Assembly (NCBI RefSeq): GCF_008806375.1
Contig: NZ_WAAT01000004.1
Span: 62,215 to 126,214, forward strand
Direction of reading: 5' to 3'
From: Pseudotamlana haliotis
GTDB taxonomy: Bacteria; Bacteroidota; Bacteroidia; Flavobacteriales; Flavobacteriaceae
Length of the DNA stretch: 64,000 nt
The position numbers and the translations under genes are program-made. Positions 9,594 to 18,046 of the stretch are shown here, one piece after another. Under the pieces are notes generated by a model, which was given only the letters and a program-made list of their open reading frames with translations, made no database searches and was not told where the DNA came from. The number at the start of each line of letters is the position of its first letter. Position 1 is the first letter of the stretch.

Positions 9594-11627
9594 ATGAGTT
9601 CAGAAACGATATTATACATAATACTTGCTGGAATTTTAGCGCTACTCTTAGCGCTATTTCAGTATTTTAGAAAAGGGAAAAACATGTCTAAATGGTACAT
9701 GTTTTTTTCTTTTTTAAGATTTATAATTATATTTTCTATACTACTTTTAATTATCAATCCGAGTTTTGAGCAACTCACACTGCATGTAGAAAAACCAAAT
9801 TTAGTAGTGGCTGTTGATAACTCCACATCCGTAAAGTATTTGAAACAAGATGGTGCAGTTAAAAATTTTATTGAAACTATTCAAAACCATGCAGGGCTTC
9901 AAGAAAAATTTAATCTAGATGTTTATACCTTTGGTGATAAACTTAATGCATTAGACTCTCTTAGTTTCTCTGAGAGCCAAACCAATATCTATCATGCTTT
10001 TAAACAACTATCACAGGTTTATAAGCAAAGTACGGCTCCAACAATTTTAATTTCAGATGGAAATCAAACTTACGGCAACGATTATCAGTTTGTACATGAT
10101 TTGTATAAACAGCCTATTTATCCTGTTATTTTAGGTCATACTGTTCGCTATACCGATTTAAAGATTCAGCAATTAAACGTGAATCGTTACGTATATTTAA
10201 AAAATAAGTTTCCAGTAGAAACCATTGTGGTTTATAATGGTTCAGAAACGGTGAATTCAAAATTTGAGATTTCTAACCAACATGGTGTTGTATTTTCAAA
10301 ACCTGTTACTTTTTCAAAAGAAGACAACTCTAAGGTCATTCATTTTACTTTACCAGCTACCGCGGTAGGAGTGAGTAAATATAAAGCTCAAATCATCCCG
10401 CTTTCTCATGAAAAAAATAGAGTCAATAATATTAAAAATTTTGCTGTAGAGGTTGTTGACCAAAAGACGAATATTGCTATTATTAGTGATTTTTTACATC
10501 CTGACCTTGGCGCACTAAAAAAGAGCATAGAAAGTAACGAACAACGTTTTGTATCTATTTTAAAACCTGATAATATAATTGATAAAATTAATGATTTTCA
10601 GTTGTTTATAGTGTATCAGCCCAACCACAGGTTTAAATTGTTGTTAAATAAACTGAAAACTTCAAATGGAAACTACTTTACAGTTATAGGAGCTAAAACC
10701 AACTTAAATTTCATTAATAATACTTCAGAAGTTTACGATCACGACATCACCAATCAGCGTGAAGATTATCAGGCTGTGTTAAATAGTAATTACCATCCGT
10801 TTATTATCGATGATATTGGTTTTGAATCTTTTCCGCCTTTACAATCGCATTACGGAAGTATTAAATTTAAACAACCAGTAGATGTGCTTTTAAATAAAAG
10901 CGTACATAAGGTTTCAACTGACGACCCGTTATTGGTGACTTTTGAAACCCAAGGCAGACGAGAAGCTGTTTTATTGGGAGAAAACATTTGGAAATGGCGA
11001 GCACACAGTTATTTAGAAAACCAATCGTTCCAAGAATTTGATGATTTCTTAGGTAAACTCGTGCAGTATTTAGCTTCAAACAAACAAAAAAGCCGTTTAA
11101 ACCTTGATTATAATTCATTTTATGAGGGTAATAATCATGTGGTTATTAAAGCCGATTTTTTTGATAAAAACTATGTCTTTGATGCTCGTGAAACCCTTCA
11201 TATCACAGTGACTAATAAGGTATCTGAATTAAGTAAAACCTTCCCTTTAGTACTTAAAAACAATCATTTTGAAGTAGATTTAAGTGGTTTAGAAGCTGCC
11301 GAGTATCAATTCACCGTAAAAGCGACAAATGAAAAGATTTCAAAATCAGGTAGTTTTGAAATTTTAGAATATAACGTCGAACAACAATTTTTAAATGCTA
11401 ATGTTTCAAAGATGAAGCAATTGGCAACTAACAGCTCTGGAACACCTTATTTTATGGGTAATTCAGAAGGCATAATTAACGAAATATTAGCAGATAATCG
11501 CTACCAAGCTATACAGAAAAGTACTAAAAATACCATACCTTTGGTAGATTGGAAATACCTCTTGGCAATCATTGCCTCAAGCCTTGGTTTAGAGTGGTTT
11601 TTAAGAAAATATAACGGATTAATTTAA
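9594..11627 (+). CDS. Membrane protein with VWA-like extracytoplasmic region, unknown function
   Basis: 677 residues. Two N-terminal membrane segments (about 5-25 and 35-57), a large soluble part, and a C-terminal membrane segment before FLRKYNGLI. The start of the soluble part, LVVAVDNSTSVKYL, resembles a von Willebrand A metal site (DxSxS) in degenerate form, and PTILISDGNQTYG resembles its second strand. A beta-rich region with Ig-like spacing follows. Similar proteins are widespread in Bacteroidota and usually unnamed. Close spacing to fabG and the SPFH gene suggests one transcript; no function is evident. Confidence 0.7.
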   Translation: MSSETILYIILAGILALLLALFQYFRKGKNMSKWYMFFSFLRFIIIFSILLLIINPSFEQLTLHVEKPNLVVAVDNSTSVKYLKQDGAVKNFIETIQNHAGLQEKFNLDVYTFGDKLNALDSLSFSESQTNIYHAFKQLSQVYKQSTAPTILISDGNQTYGNDYQFVHDLYKQPIYPVILGHTVRYTDLKIQQLNVNRYVYLKNKFPVETIVVYNGSETVNSKFEISNQHGVVFSKPVTFSKEDNSKVIHFTLPATAVGVSKYKAQIIPLSHEKNRVNNIKNFAVEVVDQKTNIAIISDFLHPDLGALKKSIESNEQRFVSILKPDNIIDKINDFQLFIVYQPNHRFKLLLNKLKTSNGNYFTVIGAKTNLNFINNTSEVYDHDITNQREDYQAVLNSNYHPFIIDDIGFESFPPLQSHYGSIKFKQPVDVLLNKSVHKVSTDDPLLVTFETQGRREAVLLGENIWKWRAHSYLENQSFQEFDDFLGKLVQYLASNKQKSRLNLDYNSFYEGNNHVVIKADFFDKNYVFDARETLHITVTNKVSELSKTFPLVLKNNHFEVDLSGLEAAEYQFTVKATNEKISKSGSFEILEYNVEQQFLNANVSKMKQLATNSSGTPYFMGNSEGIINEILADNRYQAIQKSTKNTIPLVDWKYLLAIIASSLGLEWFLRKYNGLI

Positions 11628-11642
11628 ATAAATAATTATAGA

Positions 11643-12458
11643 ATGGACAAATTACCTAAAGTAGCATTACCTTTTATTATTGCAATCGTCGTACTGGTTG
11701 TAATCATCACCAAATCGGCAGTCACCATAGATTCTGGTCAGGCCGGCGTATTATACAAAACGTTTGGAGGTGGTGTTGTAACTGATGAAGCTCCTATGGG
11801 AGAAGGCTTTCATATTGTAGCGCCTTGGAACAAAGTTTATGTTTATGAAGTACGTCAGCAAGAATTAACAGAACGTATGAAAGTACTATCTTCAAACGGA
11901 CTAGATATTCAATTAGAAGCAACAGCTTGGTATATGCCAGAATTTAAAGATTTAGGTAAATTACACCAAGAAAAAGGGGCTAGTTACTTAGACCGTGTTT
12001 TAAAACCAGCTATTCGTTCGGCAACTAGAAGTGTTGTTGGTCGTTATACGCCTGAGCAAATTTACTCTTCAAAAAGAGATGCAATTCAAGCTGAGATTTT
12101 TGACGAAACTAAAAAAATTGTTTCAGACCAATATGTGAATTTAGTTGAAGTACTAGTTCGTGACGTGACTTTACCAACTGCTATTAAAGATGCTATTGAA
12201 CGTAAATTAGGGCAGGAGCAAGAGTCTTTAGAATATGAATTTAGATTAGTAACGGCACAAAAAGAAGCAGAAAAACAAATTATTGAAGCAGAAGGTAAAG
12301 CGAGAGCAAACACGATTTTAAGTCAGTCGTTAACCGATAAAATTCTTCAAGACAAAGGTATTGAAGCTACTATTAAGCTTTCAGAATCATCAAACAGTAA
12401 AATTATTGTTATAGGCTCAGGAGATAGCGGTATGCCAATCATCTTAGGAAATCAATAA
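11643..12458 (+). CDS. Prohibitin-like SPFH/Band 7 membrane protein
   Basis: 271 residues. An N-terminal membrane anchor (about 6-26) is followed by an SPFH domain (about 30-200) and a coiled-coil segment (about 195-245) rich in Glu, Gln and Lys (EKQIIEAEGKARANTIL). Family members form large ring assemblies and organise membrane proteases or microdomains. It follows the membrane protein by 15 bp. The next gene is the his leader, separated by about 157 bp. Confidence 0.88.
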   Translation: MDKLPKVALPFIIAIVVLVVIITKSAVTIDSGQAGVLYKTFGGGVVTDEAPMGEGFHIVAPWNKVYVYEVRQQELTERMKVLSSNGLDIQLEATAWYMPEFKDLGKLHQEKGASYLDRVLKPAIRSATRSVVGRYTPEQIYSSKRDAIQAEIFDETKKIVSDQYVNLVEVLVRDVTLPTAIKDAIERKLGQEQESLEYEFRLVTAQKEAEKQIIEAEGKARANTILSQSLTDKILQDKGIEATIKLSESSNSKIIVIGSGDSGMPIILGNQ

Positions 12459-12560
12459 TTTTGAAAAATGTTTGAACAAAATCCTGTTTTGGTAAATGAT
12501 TTTTAATATTCATTAAAGAAAAATACCAATTATATATTTTGTTAATATTTCATACAAATC

Positions 12561-12594
12561 TTGAAGAATTATAAAGATAATTTGTTGATATTTG
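12561..12594 (+). promoter_or_regulatory. Probable his operon promoter
   Basis: TTG at 12561-12563 and GATATTTG at 12587-12594 (one mismatch to TAnnTTTG) with a 23-bp spacer. Transcription would begin around 12600, leaving a short leader before the histidine-rich peptide at 12616, which fits an attenuator. The spacer is at the long end and the -7 box imperfect. The rest of 12459-12560 is AT-rich with only a weak CAAAA/TTTTG hairpin after the SPFH gene. Confidence 0.45.
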
Positions 12595-12615
12595 TGTCAG
12601 AAAATAAAAAAGATT

Positions 12616-12669
12616 ATGACTTTTATTCATTTACATCATCATTTCCATATTTGCACTCAAGCGAAATGA
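12616..12669 (+). CDS. hisL: Histidine operon leader peptide
   Basis: A 17-codon open frame encodes MTFIHLHHHFHICTQAK, with five His codons (positions 5, 7, 8, 9 and 11) in a seven-codon stretch, immediately ahead of a terminator and the hisG start. This is the signature of ribosome-mediated attenuation: starved ribosomes stall on His codons and change downstream RNA folding. The upstream AAAATAAAAAAG is the usual A-rich flavobacterial initiation context. Codons 14-16 contain CTCAAGCG (12656-12663), which can pair with the 5' arm of the terminator. The name is given by function and position. Confidence 0.85.
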   Translation: MTFIHLHHHFHICTQAK

Positions 12670-12713
12670 AATTGTATTGACTAAAATCAACATATATTTT
12701 AAACCCGTTTGAG
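12656..12713 (+). promoter_or_regulatory. Predicted antiterminator of the his attenuator
   Basis: CTCAAGCG at 12656-12663, inside the end of the leader peptide frame, can pair with CGTTTGAG at 12706-12713 (one G-U), which is part of the terminator 5' arm. The same bases cannot form both stems. A ribosome stalled on the His codons would leave 12656-12663 free and favour read-through; one reaching the stop codon at 12667-12669 would cover it and let the terminator form. Confidence 0.7.
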
Positions 12714-12735
12714 ACAATCAAGCGGGTTTTTATTT
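12701..12735 (+). terminator. Attenuator terminator ahead of hisG
   Basis: AAACCCGTTTGA (12701-12712) pairs with TCAAGCGGGTTT (12718-12729) around the loop GACAA with one G-U pair, followed by a T-rich tract. It ends about 44 bp before the hisG ATG, so it terminates the leader transcript rather than an upstream gene. Confidence 0.85.
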
Positions 12736-12778
12736 TTCACAACCAAAACGATTGTTTCAAACTCATAAAACCAATAAA

Positions 12779-13636
12779 ATGAGTAAATTAAGAATTGCAG
12801 TACAAAAGTCGGGTCGATTAAATGACGATTCGATGAGAATTTTAAAAGACATCGGAATCTCTATCGATAACGGTATCGACCAATTAAAAGCTTCAGCAAG
12901 AAATTTCCCTGTAGAAGTTTTTTACCTTAGAAATGGAGACATTCCACAGTATTTAAAAGATGGTGTTGTAGATGCCGCTATTATTGGCGAAAATGTTTTA
13001 ATTGAAAAAGGAAACGATATCAACGTTGTTGAAAAATTAGGTTTTTCTTCTTGTCGCGTTTGTATTGCAGTACCAAAAACCACTGAATACGGTTCTATTA
13101 AGGATTTAGAAGGTAAGCGTATTGCGACTTCTTACCCGAATACTGTTGAAATGTATTTAAAGAAAAATGGCGTAAACGCTAACCTACACATTATTAATGG
13201 TTCTGTTGAAATCGCGCCAAATATTGGATTAGCTGATGCAATTTGCGATATCGTTTCTAGTGGCAGTACTTTGTTTAAAAACAATTTAAAGGAGGTTGAA
13301 ACCATTTTAACTTCGGAAGCGGTGTTAGCAGTTTCTCCGAAATTAACAGATGAAAAACAAGCGATTTTAGATACGATTCAGTTTAGAATTAAATCGGTTT
13401 TAAAAGGACGTGATTCTAAATATGTGTTATTAAACGCACCAAACGACAAAGTCCAAGAGATTATTAATGTATTACCAGGGATGAAAAGTCCAACGGTTTT
13501 ACCTTTAGCTGAGGAAGGATGGAGTTCTATTCACTCGGTGATAAGTAAAAATGAATTCTGGGGTGTTATTGATGACCTTAAAGCAAAAGGAGCTCAAGGT
13601 ATTTTAGTTTGTCCTATTGAAAAAATGGTGTTATAA
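12779..13636 (+). CDS. hisG: HisG, ATP phosphoribosyltransferase (long form)
   Basis: 285 residues from the ATG at 12779, in MSKLRIAVQKSGRL. An in-frame TTG at 12752 is less likely because it adds a non-family N-terminus. First enzyme of histidine synthesis, joining ATP and PRPP. The C-terminal ACT-like domain (about 210-285, ending QGILVCPIEKMVL) identifies the long form, which is feedback-inhibited by histidine and does not need HisZ. So the operon appears controlled both by attenuation and by feedback. Confidence 0.95.
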   Translation: MSKLRIAVQKSGRLNDDSMRILKDIGISIDNGIDQLKASARNFPVEVFYLRNGDIPQYLKDGVVDAAIIGENVLIEKGNDINVVEKLGFSSCRVCIAVPKTTEYGSIKDLEGKRIATSYPNTVEMYLKKNGVNANLHIINGSVEIAPNIGLADAICDIVSSGSTLFKNNLKEVETILTSEAVLAVSPKLTDEKQAILDTIQFRIKSVLKGRDSKYVLLNAPNDKVQEIINVLPGMKSPTVLPLAEEGWSSIHSVISKNEFWGVIDDLKAKGAQGILVCPIEKMVL

Positions 13637-13651
13637 ATAGTACAATTTTTA

Positions 13652-13738
13652 ATTCCCACGAAAGTAGGAATCTCATGATATGTTTTACAAATCATGAAGC
13701 CATTTAGTTTTAAGAGATTTTCGCTTTCGCGGAAATAG
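13652..13738. repeat. Paired palindromic repeat element in the hisG-hisD spacer
   Basis: Two hairpins lie about 45 bp apart: ATTCCCAC/GTAGGAAT (13652-13671, one mismatch) and ATTTTCGC/GCGGAAAT (13717-13736) with loop TTTC. The 24 bases at 13715-13738 match the reverse complement of 19245-19268 in the hisA-hisF spacer at 23 of 24 positions. The arrangement of two different hairpins with a spacer recurs there in inverse orientation, which points to a dispersed noncoding repeat family. Confidence 0.75.
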
Positions 13739-13753
13739 AAAAAAGGTTTTATT

Positions 13754-15037
13754 ATGCAAATCATAAACAATCCCAATCGTGACAGTTGGAAGGAAATTTT
13801 AAAACGCCCAACACAAACGGTTAATGATATTGAGAGTATCGTCAATGAAATTTTTAAAGAAGTTTCAGAAGATAAGGAAAAGGCTGTTGAAAAATACACC
13901 TTAAAATTCGATGGGGTTTCGTTAGAATCAAATATCGTTTCTTCAGAAGAGATTCAAGAAGCCATAGCATTAGTTCCAGAAAATCTTCAGAAGGCCATAA
14001 AATTGGCAAAATCTAATATTGAAGGCTTTCACGCAGCACAAAAAACATCCAGAATTGATGTTGAAACAACTAAGGGTGTTGCTTGTTGGCAAGAAAAACG
14101 ACCAATTCAAAAAGTAGGATTATACATTCCTGGAGGTACCGCACCTTTGTTTTCAACGGTATTAATGCTTGCTGTACCTGCTCAAATTGCAGGTTGTAAA
14201 GAGATTGTCTTATGTTCGCCACCAAATAAAGAAGGGAAACTAGCTCCAGAAATTTTGTTTGCAGCACAACTTTGTGGCGTCACCAAAATCATAAAAGTAG
14301 GAGGGATTCAAGCGATTGCTGGTATGACCTTTGGAACGGAATCTATTCCGCAGGTTTATAAAATATTCGGACCAGGAAATCAATTCGTAACAGTGGCTAA
14401 ACAATTGGCTACGAAATTTGGAGTGGCTATCGATATGCCTGCTGGTCCAAGTGAATTGTTAGTGGTTGCCGATGATTCTGCGAATGCTTCCTATATTGCT
14501 TCCGATTTATTAAGTCAGGCCGAACATGGTACAGACAGTCAAGTGATTTTGGTATCTACTTCAAAAGATTTAATTGATGATGTTTCAAAGGAAGTTGAAT
14601 CTCAGTTAGCTGTACTTCCGCGTAAAGCGATAGCAGAAAAATCTATAGCTAATTCTAAACTAATTTATATTGAAAATGACGAATTAGGATTAGAGTTGAT
14701 TGATGAATACGGTCCGGAACACTTCATTATTTGTTCAAAAAACGAAGATTTATACATCAACGGCATCAGCAATGCAGGTTCTGTGTTTATTGGTGATTAT
14801 ACCCCTGAAAGTGCTGGAGATTATGCTTCGGGAACCAATCACACCTTACCGACAAACGGTTTTTCAAAAGCTTATTCAGGTGTAAATCTAGATAGTTTTA
14901 TGAAGAGCATGACGTTTCAAAAAATCACAAAAGAAGGGATTTTGAATATTGGTGAAACGATTGAACTAATGGCTGAGGCAGAAGGTTTGCAAGCGCATAA
15001 AAACGCGGTAAGCATTCGATTAAAAGATTTAAAATAA
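13754..15037 (+). CDS. hisD: HisD, histidinol dehydrogenase
   Basis: 427 residues. Catalyses the last two oxidations, L-histidinol to L-histidine, with NAD. It carries the conserved stretches YIPGGTAPLFSTVLMLAVPA, AGPSELLVVADDSAN, LLSQAEHG and DEYGPEHF, which contribute the zinc and catalytic His/Glu residues, and SAGDYASGTNHTLPT near the C-terminus. The gene is complete. The hisG-hisD gap of 117 bp is unusually long for this operon type and is filled by a repeat. Confidence 0.96.
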   Translation: MQIINNPNRDSWKEILKRPTQTVNDIESIVNEIFKEVSEDKEKAVEKYTLKFDGVSLESNIVSSEEIQEAIALVPENLQKAIKLAKSNIEGFHAAQKTSRIDVETTKGVACWQEKRPIQKVGLYIPGGTAPLFSTVLMLAVPAQIAGCKEIVLCSPPNKEGKLAPEILFAAQLCGVTKIIKVGGIQAIAGMTFGTESIPQVYKIFGPGNQFVTVAKQLATKFGVAIDMPAGPSELLVVADDSANASYIASDLLSQAEHGTDSQVILVSTSKDLIDDVSKEVESQLAVLPRKAIAEKSIANSKLIYIENDELGLELIDEYGPEHFIICSKNEDLYINGISNAGSVFIGDYTPESAGDYASGTNHTLPTNGFSKAYSGVNLDSFMKSMTFQKITKEGILNIGETIELMAEAEGLQAHKNAVSIRLKDLK

Positions 15038-15040
15038 AAA

Positions 15041-15060
15041 ATTCCTGTGCAGACAGGAAT
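15041..15060. repeat. Short palindrome between hisD and hisC
   Basis: ATTCCTGT and ACAGGAAT form a perfect 8-bp stem with loop GCAG, occupying most of the 32-bp spacer. It resembles one half of the paired element after hisG. No T tract follows, so it is not a normal terminator. Confidence 0.6.
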
Positions 15061-15069
15061 AGAATAAAC

Positions 15070-16119
15070 ATGATTGCAGATTTTAACTTAGATAATATAA
15101 CCCGCGAAACCATAAAAGCACTAAAACCCTATTCATCGGCAAGAGATGAGTTTCAGGGTAATAGTGACGATATGGTGTTTTTGGATGCTAATGAAAACCC
15201 GTATGAAAACGGCGTAAATCGTTATCCGGATCCGCAACAACGTTCAGTGAAAGCCTTGCTTTCTGAAATAAAAAATGTTGATACTAAAAATATTCTTTTA
15301 GGAAATGGTAGCGATGAAGTTTTAGATTTGATTTTCAGAGCATTTTGTGAACCAAATCAAGATAATGTCATCACTTTACCACCAACTTACGGGATGTACA
15401 GTGTTTTGGCAAATATTAATGCGATTGACATACAAGCGGTTCAGTTAGATGACAATTTTCAGCCAAAAGTGGATGCTATTTTAGAAACAGCTAATGAAAA
15501 TAGTAAATTGTTGTTTTTGTGTTCGCCAAATAACCCAACGGGAAACAGTTTTGAAGCAGCATCTATTTCTAAATTAATCAATAATTTTAAAGGCATTGTA
15601 GTTATTGATGAAGCTTATATTGATTTTTCAAATGAAGAAAGTTGGGTGAGTAGATTAGCTGAATTCCCTAACTTGATTGTCACGCAAACTTTGTCAAAGG
15701 CCTATGGTATGGCTGGTATTCGTTTAGGTATTTGTTATGCTTCTGAAGCTATTATTTCAATTTTAAACCGATTGAAACCCCCATACAATGTAAATGAGTT
15801 AACACAGCAAAAAGCGATTGCTCAACTTGAGAATAAAGATTTAACGGCAAAGCAAATTGCAAGTATTTTAAAAGAACGTAGTTTGCTTGTTGATGCTTTA
15901 AAAACGGTGGATTATGTGTCGGAAATCTACTCTTCAGATGCTAATTTTATTTTAGCCAAGGTTGATGATGCTACAAAGCGCTATAATCAACTTATAGAAA
16001 AAGGTATCGTAATTCGTAACAGAACTACCCAACCGGGTTGTGAAAACACGCTTAGGTTTACCGTTGGAAGACCTGAGGAGAATAAAAAATTAATAGAGAC
16101 TTTAAAGGCGCTTTCATAA
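15070..16119 (+). CDS. hisC: HisC, histidinol-phosphate aminotransferase
   Basis: 349 residues, fold type I PLP enzyme. Motifs include LGNGSDEVLDLIFRAF, CSPNNPTGN, VIDEAYIDF and the PLP lysine Lys210 in TLSKAYGMAGIRLG. It converts imidazole-acetol phosphate to histidinol phosphate. It lies 32 bp after hisD and ends 71 bp before hisB. Confidence 0.95.
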   Translation: MIADFNLDNITRETIKALKPYSSARDEFQGNSDDMVFLDANENPYENGVNRYPDPQQRSVKALLSEIKNVDTKNILLGNGSDEVLDLIFRAFCEPNQDNVITLPPTYGMYSVLANINAIDIQAVQLDDNFQPKVDAILETANENSKLLFLCSPNNPTGNSFEAASISKLINNFKGIVVIDEAYIDFSNEESWVSRLAEFPNLIVTQTLSKAYGMAGIRLGICYASEAIISILNRLKPPYNVNELTQQKAIAQLENKDLTAKQIASILKERSLLVDALKTVDYVSEIYSSDANFILAKVDDATKRYNQLIEKGIVIRNRTTQPGCENTLRFTVGRPEENKKLIETLKALS

Positions 16120-16152
16120 CCTTGTTTATTGTAAGCTAAAACATAAAGTAAG

Positions 16153-16172
16153 TGTTTACCGAAACGTAAACA
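16153..16172. repeat. Palindrome between hisC and hisB
   Basis: TGTTTAC (16153-16159) and GTAAACA (16166-16172) form a perfect 7-bp stem with loop CGAAAC in the 71-bp spacer ahead of hisB. It could be an mRNA hairpin or a protein-binding palindrome; there is no T tract. Confidence 0.5.
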
Positions 16173-16190
16173 AAAGATAAAAACAAACCA

Positions 16191-17327
16191 ATGAAAAAAG
16201 TATTATTTATAGACCGTGATGGTACGCTTGTTCTAGAGCCACCTGTTGATTACCAATTAGATAGTTTAGAAAAACTTGAGTTTTATCCGAAGGTTTTTCA
16301 ATACATGGCTAAAATTGCTAGTGAATTGGATTATGAATTGGTTATGGTAACCAATCAAGATGGTTTAGGTACAGATTCTTTTCCTGAAGATACCTTTTGG
16401 CCAGCACAGAACAAAGTACTTTCGGCTTTTGAAAAGGAAGGCGTGGTTTTTAGTGATATTCATATCGATAAAACCTTTCCGCATGAAAATGCCGAAACGC
16501 GTAAGCCAAAAACAGGTTTGTTACAAAAATACTTTTCAGAGGATTACGATTTAGAAAATTCCTATGTTTTAGGTGATCGTATCACTGATATGGAATTGGC
16601 TAAAAACTTAGGAGCTCAAGGAATTTACCTTTCAGAAAATCCTGAATTAGGAGCAGATGAAACTGAAGCTTCGCAGCAAGAAATCAACGATTGTATTGCT
16701 TTAACGAGCACAGATTGGAAAGAAATCTACGAGTTTTTAAAATTAAAAGATCGTGTTGCTGAAATCACAAGAAACACAAACGAAACGCAGATTTACATCA
16801 AACTAAATCTAGACGGTTCAGGAAAAAATGATATTGATACCGGTTTGTCCTTTTTTGATCACATGTTAGATCAAATTGGTCGTCATGGTAATATGGATTT
16901 AACTATTAAAGTTAGTGGCGATTTAGAAGTTGACGAACATCATACTATTGAAGATACTATGATTGCCCTTGGAGAATTATTCAATAAAGCCCTTGGTAAC
17001 AAACTTGGAATTGAGCGTTACGGATTCTGTTTGCCTATGGACGATTGTTTAGCGCAAGTCGCTGTTGATTTTGGTGGCAGAAACTGGCTAGAATGGGATG
17101 CTGAATTTAAACGTGAAAAAATAGGTGATATGCCAACTGAAATGTTTTTCCACCTATTCAAATCATTTACTGATGGTGCTAAATGTAACCTAAATGTTAG
17201 AGCCGAAGGTGTTAATGAGCACCACAAAATTGAAGGTATCTTTAAAGCTTTTGCTAAGGCCATAAAAATGGCAGTAAAACGCGATTCAAATAAAATGTTT
17301 TTACCATCAACGAAAGGGGTGTTGTAG
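16191..17327 (+). CDS. hisB: HisB, bifunctional histidinol-phosphatase / imidazoleglycerol-phosphate dehydratase
   Basis: 378 residues. The N-terminal part (about 1-170) is a HAD phosphatase with [18 protein letters not shown], a Lys in RKPKTG and [16 protein letters not shown]. The C-terminal part (about 190-378) is the dehydratase with [32 protein letters not shown]-like and [16 protein letters not shown] motifs that bind manganese. The loop ahead of RKPK lacks the zinc-binding cysteines of the E. coli enzyme ([15 protein letters not shown] here), so that site is missing or different. Catalyses two separate steps of the pathway. Confidence 0.95.
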   Translation: MKKVLFIDRDGTLVLEPPVDYQLDSLEKLEFYPKVFQYMAKIASELDYELVMVTNQDGLGTDSFPEDTFWPAQNKVLSAFEKEGVVFSDIHIDKTFPHENAETRKPKTGLLQKYFSEDYDLENSYVLGDRITDMELAKNLGAQGIYLSENPELGADETEASQQEINDCIALTSTDWKEIYEFLKLKDRVAEITRNTNETQIYIKLNLDGSGKNDIDTGLSFFDHMLDQIGRHGNMDLTIKVSGDLEVDEHHTIEDTMIALGELFNKALGNKLGIERYGFCLPMDDCLAQVAVDFGGRNWLEWDAEFKREKIGDMPTEMFFHLFKSFTDGAKCNLNVRAEGVNEHHKIEGIFKAFAKAIKMAVKRDSNKMFLPSTKGVL

Positions 17328-17449
17328 ACCTCCTTAACCCCCAGAAAGGGGAACACTGTTGCTAAAAACAAATTATAAGAAAGTAAAAATAATGAGTAAA
17401 AATAAAGATATGAGTGAGAGTTCTTCCCCTTCGGGGAAGCTAGATGGGG
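17328..17449. repeat. Inverted pair of palindromic repeats spanning the hisB-hisH gap and the hisH 5' end
   Basis: One copy (17328-17354) carries the hairpin CCCC-AGAAA-GGGG directly after the hisB stop. The second (17420-17449) carries CTTCCCC-TTC-GGGGAAG in the opposite orientation and lies inside the hisH reading frame. Reverse-complementing one gives a recognisable match to the other (TTCCCCTT...GGGG followed by a purine-rich tail). The paired inverted layout parallels the elements after hisG and hisA. Confidence 0.65.
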
Positions 17450-18039
17450 CGTCATCGGTAGTCATCATAAATTACGGTGCTGGAAATATTAAAAGCATAC
17501 AGTTTGCTTTTAAACGTTTGGGTGTTGATGCTATGTTGTCTAACGACCCAGAAGTCATTAAAGCGGCTGATAAAATAATTTTTCCTGGAGTAGGTGAAGC
17601 GAGTTCAGCCATGAAAATGTTGAAAACCTCTGGGTTAGATACTTTAATTCCGAATTTAAAACAACCAGTTTTAGGAATTTGTTTAGGCATGCAATTGCTT
17701 TGTAAATCTAGTGAAGAAGGTAACACTCAAGGATTAGGAGTTTTTCAAACCGAAGTAAAGCGTTTTTCAAATGATGTGAAAGTACCTCAAATGGGGTGGA
17801 ACGTGATTAAAGATTTGAAATCTGATTTGTTTAAAGGCATCAAAGAAAACGAATACATGTATTTGGTGCACAGTTATTATGCCGAGCACTGTAAGGAAAC
17901 CATAGCTAAAACAGATTATGGCCTCAATTACGCATCTGCTTTACAACATAATAATTTTTATGGGGTTCAATTTCACCCCGAAAAAAGTGGAATTCAAGGT
18001 CAAAAAATTTTAGAAAACTTCATAAATATTAAATTTTAA
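17392..18039 (+). CDS. hisH: HisH, glutamine amidotransferase subunit of imidazoleglycerol-phosphate synthase, with a repeat-derived N-terminal extension
   Basis: 215 residues from ATG 17392. The class I glutaminase core begins at VVIINYGAGNIKSIQ and has the nucleophile in VLGICLGMQLL and the His-Glu pair in FHPEKS. It supplies ammonia to HisF. No ATG, GTG or TTG lies between the extension and the core, so translation must begin at 17392 or at ATG 17410. The residues just before the core (SSSPSGKLDGAS) are encoded by a palindromic repeat at 17420-17449. HisH proteins normally start within a few residues of the core, so this is an added segment. Confidence 0.9.
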   Translation: MSKNKDMSESSSPSGKLDGASSVVIINYGAGNIKSIQFAFKRLGVDAMLSNDPEVIKAADKIIFPGVGEASSAMKMLKTSGLDTLIPNLKQPVLGICLGMQLLCKSSEEGNTQGLGVFQTEVKRFSNDVKVPQMGWNVIKDLKSDLFKGIKENEYMYLVHSYYAEHCKETIAKTDYGLNYASALQHNNFYGVQFHPEKSGIQGQKILENFINIKF

Positions 18040-18046
18040 AAGTTAG

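Noticed and set aside
12752-12778. TTG start for HisG
   Set aside because: ATG 12779 matches the family N-terminus and suits the attenuator spacing; the extra nine residues are not typical.
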